A DNA stretch of 8,602 nt from Spirochaetales bacterium (GTDB lineage Bacteria > Spirochaetota > Spirochaetia > SZUA-6 > DRHE01): assembly GCA_016930895.1 (NCBI GenBank), contig JAFGFV010000158.1:1-8602 (forward strand). Reading direction: 5' to 3'. The position numbers and the translations under genes are program-made. Shown here piece after piece: positions 5,437 through 8,602 of this stretch (its first letter is position 1; each line of letters begins with the position of its first letter). The notes beneath the pieces were generated by a model. The model made no database searches, was not told where the DNA came from, and saw only the letters and a program-made list of their open reading frames with translations.

Positions 5437-7308
5437 ATGGATCCGAATCGACCGGCAGGTCCGTTGCACATCGACGAGGGGCGGGAGGTCTCCGAGAGCG
5501 AGAGGCAGGAGATCCTCAGTCAGATCGAGCGGGCCATCCAGGGAGAGCGCAAGCCCCTCGCGGAGGAGCTCGACCACCTCCAGGCCCGCAGGAAAGGCAG
5601 GCTGTTTCCGATCCTGGTCAACGTAGTGGCCGCCGTCCTGGTGGCGGCGGGGGCCTTCCTGTTTTCGGAGCTCTTCGAAATCCGCAGCGAGAGCATCACC
5701 CTCCGCTCCGCGGGCCTCGTGTCCGCCGAGGGGACGCTCCTCGAGACGCTGCGGCGGGAGTCTCAGGGCCAGATTCGGGACAAGGAGCTGCAAATCGCCG
5801 CCATCGAGAAGCGCCTTGCGACCATGGACGAGCAGACGGTGGCGCTGAAGGCCCGGTTCGAATCCGACCTCCGGGCCCGGGAGGAGGAGCTGCGCCGCCG
5901 GGTCGAGGCCGAGATGGTGGAGGAACGGGACCGCCTGGTGGCGGCTGGAACGACCGCCTCGGCGATCGATCGGCGGATCCGGGAAATGGAAGCCGAACGT
6001 GAAGCAGCCCTGCGCAACGAGCTGGAGCGCTACAGGAGCGATCTCCAGGCAGCCCTGCGGCAGAAGGAGCAGGAACTGGTGGAGTCGCGCCGGCAGCTGC
6101 AGGGGACTCTGGCCGCGGCCACCAGCGAGAGGGTCCGCCTGGCTTCGGAGATGACACAGCGGGAGGCGGAGCTCAGAAACCGTTTCCAGCGCGAGCGGGA
6201 AAGCCTCGAGCAAGAGGCCTCCGCCGCCGAGCAGCGCCTGGCTGCCCTCCAGGAGACCTACCGTCAGCAGCAGGTGCTCGAGGACCAGCTGAGCGGGCAC
6301 TATCGCGATGCCCTCGATCGGCTTGCCGTTGGGGATCTCGCCGGTGCCGGCGAAGCCCTGGAACGCCTGAACCGGCTGCTCGACAGCCCGGGGCTGGCCC
6401 GGGTTCCCGGGCTTCTCGAGCGGCGCACCCTGGACCGGGCCCTCTCGAAGGCCCTGGAAGAGCTGATCGCCTTGCGGAGCGCCCCTGCGTCGCCTGGGCC
6501 GCCTGGGCCGCCTGCGCGTGCCGACGGGGCAGAACAGCTCGCCGCGCTGCAGCTGCGGGTGGCCCGTCTGGAGGCAGATCTGGCGGCTGCCGTCCGGGAG
6601 AACGCACGGCTGGAACGCTGGCGGGCGGAGGTGGACGCCCTGCACGATCGCTACGCCGAGGTTCGGGAGCGGGTCCTGCGTCTGACCACCCAGGGGGGCG
6701 AGAGCAGCCTGCGGGAAGCCGAGCAGCTGCTTTTGGCGGTCCTGCGAGACCCCGCAGCGACGGCCATCCTGCCGGGAATAGTCGGGCAGCTGGAGCAGGC
6801 GAGGGGACCCGGCGCGGCGCCCGGGCTGAACGCCGCCGAGCAGACAGGGCGGGAGGCCGCCCTGGTCGAGGTGCTCCGCTACCTGACGTACCTGTCCAGG
6901 GGAACCGGGGGTCGGGAGCTCGAGTCCGAGCTCATGGCCCAGGCCCGGACCGACCCGCTGTACGGCGCCGTGATCCGGGAGATCCAGGTCCTGCTCGCCG
7001 GGGGCGGCCCTTCCGGGGAGGTGGTCTCGCCGTACCGGCTCCTCGGCACTGTGGCCTCGGTCTCCGGGTCCCGGGTAACGGTCGAACCCCTGGGGGACGT
7101 TCCTGCAGCCCCGGGAGCGACCGTGCAGATCCGCCGCAGCGACGGGCTGGAGCAGGAGATCCTGATCGCCCAGGGCACGGTGGAGCAGCTGCGAGGAGGC
7201 AGGATCTACGCCCGGGTGGACACCGTGGCAGCCGCCGGGCGGGGCCCGCAGAAATGTGACCTCGTGTACATCGCGCCCTCAGCGGCCGAGGGGAGAGCCG
7301 GCGAGTGA
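5437..7308 (+). CDS. Single-pass membrane protein with long coiled coil and C-terminal beta domain, unknown function
   Basis: A 623-residue protein. The cytoplasmic N-terminus (about 1-57) is charged and ends in basic residues (RRKGR). One membrane helix follows at about 58-80 (FPILVNVVAAVLVAAGAFLF). Residues about 97-290 are a long, highly charged coiled coil rich in Glu, Arg and Ala. Residues about 285-345 form short helices that may be TPR-like. A collagen-like proline/glycine linker (PGPPGPP, 353-359) leads to a second coiled coil (about 363-415) and a helical region (about 420-520). Residues about 533-613 look like a small beta-barrel pair (RLLGTVASVSGSRVTVEP; GGRIYARVDTV). By the positive-inside rule most of the protein lies outside the cytoplasm. 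No family was recognised. A spacer or scaffold linking membrane and cell wall, or a sensor, would fit. Its stop overlaps the start of the PrsW gene, so the two are probably co-translated. Confidence 0.8.
   Translation: MDPNRPAGPLHIDEGREVSESERQEILSQIERAIQGERKPLAEELDHLQARRKGRLFPILVNVVAAVLVAAGAFLFSELFEIRSESITLRSAGLVSAEGTLLETLRRESQGQIRDKELQIAAIEKRLATMDEQTVALKARFESDLRAREEELRRRVEAEMVEERDRLVAAGTTASAIDRRIREMEAEREAALRNELERYRSDLQAALRQKEQELVESRRQLQGTLAAATSERVRLASEMTQREAELRNRFQRERESLEQEASAAEQRLAALQETYRQQQVLEDQLSGHYRDALDRLAVGDLAGAGEALERLNRLLDSPGLARVPGLLERRTLDRALSKALEELIALRSAPASPGPPGPPARADGAEQLAALQLRVARLEADLAAAVRENARLERWRAEVDALHDRYAEVRERVLRLTTQGGESSLREAEQLLLAVLRDPAATAILPGIVGQLEQARGPGAAPGLNAAEQTGREAALVEVLRYLTYLSRGTGGRELESELMAQARTDPLYGAVIREIQVLLAGGGPSGEVVSPYRLLGTVASVSGSRVTVEPLGDVPAAPGATVQIRRSDGLEQEILIAQGTVEQLRGGRIYARVDTVAAAGRGPQKCDLVYIAPSAAEGRAGE
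6491..6517 (+). repeat. Tandem 9-bp repeat encoding a collagen-like linker
   Basis: CGCCTGGGC occurs twice in tandem (6491-6499, 6500-6508), followed by a third copy with one change, CGCCTGCGC (6509-6517). It encodes SPGPPGPPA inside the coiled-coil protein, between its two coiled-coil regions. Its unit is a multiple of three, so copy-number change would alter linker length without shifting the frame. Confidence 0.7.
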
Positions 7309-8024
7309 TGTACCCGCTGATCGCCTTCGCCCTGGCCGCGGCGCCCGCGCTGCTGCTCGTCCGTTACTACTACCGTCAGGACCGCTCGCGCCCCGAGCCC
7401 AAGGGCCTGGTGCTGCGCGTGTTCGTCTTCGGGGTCCTGTCCGCGTTCCTCGCGATTCCCCTCGAGCTCCTGGTCGACGTGTTCCAGGGCCTGTTCAGGG
7501 CCCATCCGATCCTGTACGCGGCGTTCAAGGCCTTCGCGGTGGCGGCCCTCGTGGAGGAGTATTTGAAACTGACCGTAGTCCGGCTGTCGGCGTATCGCAG
7601 CCCGTACTTTGACGAAGTCATGGACGGGGTGGTCTACACCGTGGTCGCCAGCCTGGGGTTCGCCTGCATGGAGAACATCCTGTACGTGATGGGCGGGACC
7701 CTGTTCACCGCCCTGGCGCGGGCTTTCACGGCCGTGCCCCTGCACGCCACCGCCTCGGGGTTGATGGGCTACTACGTGGGCAGATCCAAGTTCGCCCTGG
7801 ATCCGGGCGCGGAGCGCAGGCTCCAGAACCAAGGGCTGCGGATCGCCATCCTGATCCACGGCACCTACAATTTCCTTCTGTTCATGGGGCCCCAGTGGGG
7901 CCCGGTCTCCACCCTGGGCATCGTGCCCTTGATGGTAATGGCTTTCCTGCTGCTCCGTCGCCGAATCCGGGCTGCCACGGCGGAGGACAGGGCGGCGGGC
8001 CGAACGGCCCTGGATGCCGGCTGA
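7308..8024 (+). CDS. prsW: PrsW-family intramembrane metalloprotease
   Basis: A 238-residue multi-pass membrane protein. The family includes Bacillus PrsW, which makes the site-1 cut in the anti-sigma factor RsiW, and is related to CAAX/ABI-type proteases. The diagnostic motifs are all present: EExxK (Glu83, Glu84, Lys87 in VEEYLKL), FxxxEN (GFACMENILY, Glu122 and Asn123), His146 (PLHATASG) and His184 (ILIHGTYNFL). Several hydrophobic helices span about residues 1-20, 35-60, 68-90, 108-130, 133-157, 178-194 and 198-216. The start is ATG 7308, which shares one base with the upstream stop (TGATG). A GTG at 7305 is an equally placed alternative, and both sit behind the purine-rich GAGGGGAGAG at 7288-7297. 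The overlap implies co-translation with the coiled-coil gene, a candidate substrate or partner. No sigma or anti-sigma gene lies nearby. Confidence 0.92.
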   Translation: MYPLIAFALAAAPALLLVRYYYRQDRSRPEPKGLVLRVFVFGVLSAFLAIPLELLVDVFQGLFRAHPILYAAFKAFAVAALVEEYLKLTVVRLSAYRSPYFDEVMDGVVYTVVASLGFACMENILYVMGGTLFTALARAFTAVPLHATASGLMGYYVGRSKFALDPGAERRLQNQGLRIAILIHGTYNFLLFMGPQWGPVSTLGIVPLMVMAFLLLRRRIRAATAEDRAAGRTALDAG

Positions 8025-8057
8025 GTCGACCACCCCAACTGCGAACGAGGAGAGAGG

Positions 8058-8602
8058 ATGCGTGCTGCGACGACCACGATGGCCATGAGAATCTGGGGAA
8101 TCCTGGCGCTCGCCGCCTGCGCTTTGGGGGGCCTGCCGGCCCAGGCCCAGAGTCCGGCCCCGTGGGCGCACGGCAAGAGCCGGCCGCAGGATCTGACCGT
8201 GGTGCTCGCGACGATCGATCCCGCCGCGCCGGTCTACACCTGGTGGGGACACACGGCCCTCATCATCGAGGACACCCGGCTTGGAGAGAGCCGGCTCTAC
8301 AACTACGGGCTGTTCACGATCGAGCGGGAGGACTTCGTGGCCAATTTCGCCATGGGCCGGCTCTGGTTCCAGGTAGGGGCGGCCCAGCCGCGCCGGGAGC
8401 TGGAGTACAACGCCCGAATGAACCGCTCGATCCGCCTCCAGACCCTGGATCTTGCCCCGAACAAGAAGCTGGAGATGGCGGAGTTCCTCGAGCGCAATAT
8501 CCTCCCCGAGAACCGGGTGTACCTGTACGACCACTACTACGACAACTGCGCCACCCGGGTGCGGGACGTGATCGACAAGGCCGTGGACGGGCAGCTGTTC
8601 GC
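8058..8602 (+). CDS. DUF4105/Lnb_N-family exported protein (partial, 3' end outside window)
   Basis: The first 181 codons of a gene that runs off the right edge. The ATG at 8058 follows AGGAG (8048-8052) at 5-nt spacing. Residues about 8-30 form a signal peptide (MAMRIWGILALAACALGG) ending in AQA before QSPAP. The mature part matches the DUF4105/Lnb N-terminal periplasmic domain: YTWWGHTALII (His65), YNYGLFTIE, F..NFAMGRLWF, RSIRLQTLDL, and YLYDHYYDNCATRVRD (Cys164). His65 and Cys164 are the likely catalytic pair of a papain-like fold. From memory, this family includes Lnb, the Bacteroides lipoprotein N-acyltransferase, but many members are uncharacterised. It lies 33 nt after the PrsW gene, in the same direction, with no obvious terminator between. 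Full proteins usually continue with a C-terminal membrane region, which cannot be seen here. Confidence 0.85.
   Translation, partial: MRAATTTMAMRIWGILALAACALGGLPAQAQSPAPWAHGKSRPQDLTVVLATIDPAAPVYTWWGHTALIIEDTRLGESRLYNYGLFTIEREDFVANFAMGRLWFQVGAAQPRRELEYNARMNRSIRLQTLDLAPNKKLEMAEFLERNILPENRVYLYDHYYDNCATRVRDVIDKAVDGQLF

Noticed and set aside
5404..6645. Leftward open frame of 413 codons antisense to the coiled-coil gene
   Set aside because: It is a shadow frame made of Leu/Pro/Gly/Arg-rich sequence. The sense strand has a consensus promoter, a ribosome binding site and a coherent membrane plus coiled-coil protein.
7206..8534. Long leftward open frame of 442 codons antisense to PrsW and the DUF4105 gene
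   Set aside because: The sense frames encode two clear families. The antisense product is rich in His, Gly, Arg and Gln with no hydrophobic core or motif, as expected from the complement of GC-rich codons.

Overview
This is a high-GC bacterial window (roughly two thirds G+C by eye) that is almost fully coding. It holds seven convincing genes: five complete ones plus one cut off at each end... counted in full, one 5'-end fragment at the left edge, six complete genes and one gene cut by the right edge. The protein set is mostly envelope-directed: a lipoprotein with a chitobiase-type C-terminal-like repeat, a PEGA/TPR protein, a membrane adenylate cyclase with a TPR-like tail, a coiled-coil membrane protein, a PrsW protease and a DUF4105/Lnb_N protein. 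This mixture is reminiscent of GC-rich free-living Spirochaetota, or possibly a deltaproteobacterial or myxococcal lineage. That is an inference from gene style only; no rRNA or marker gene is present to settle it.

Layout. Positions 1-61 (minus strand) carry the first 20 codons of a gene reading out of the window, behind a well-formed promoter that appears to give a leaderless mRNA. Positions 62-397 are non-coding and contain that promoter plus an AT-rich patch that may be the promoter for the rightward genes. Positions 398-3588 hold a tight three-gene rightward operon: lipoprotein, PEGA+TPR membrane protein, and a small secreted/membrane helical protein whose start overlaps or abuts the previous stop. 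Positions 3617-5275 hold a leftward class III adenylate cyclase that converges on that operon. Positions 5276-5436 are a divergent control region with a 9-bp inverted repeat and a consensus TATAAT box. Positions 5437-8024 hold a 623-residue coiled-coil membrane protein translationally overlapped with a PrsW-type intramembrane protease, and 8058-8602 the N-terminal part of a DUF4105/Lnb_N-family protein.

How the genes may work together. Two envelope modules flank a signalling enzyme. In the left module all three products carry export signals and two have a predicted two-helix membrane hairpin next to arginine-rich segments, so a joint cell-envelope complex is plausible but unproven. In the right module, co-translation of a single-pass coiled-coil protein with a PrsW protease suggests that the first could be the substrate or partner of the second. 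The Lnb_N-family gene just downstream would add an extracytoplasmic cysteine enzyme, in a family that (from memory) includes the Bacteroides lipoprotein N-acyltransferase. The cyclase has every residue expected for cAMP synthesis. No mobile element, CRISPR array, rRNA or tRNA was seen.
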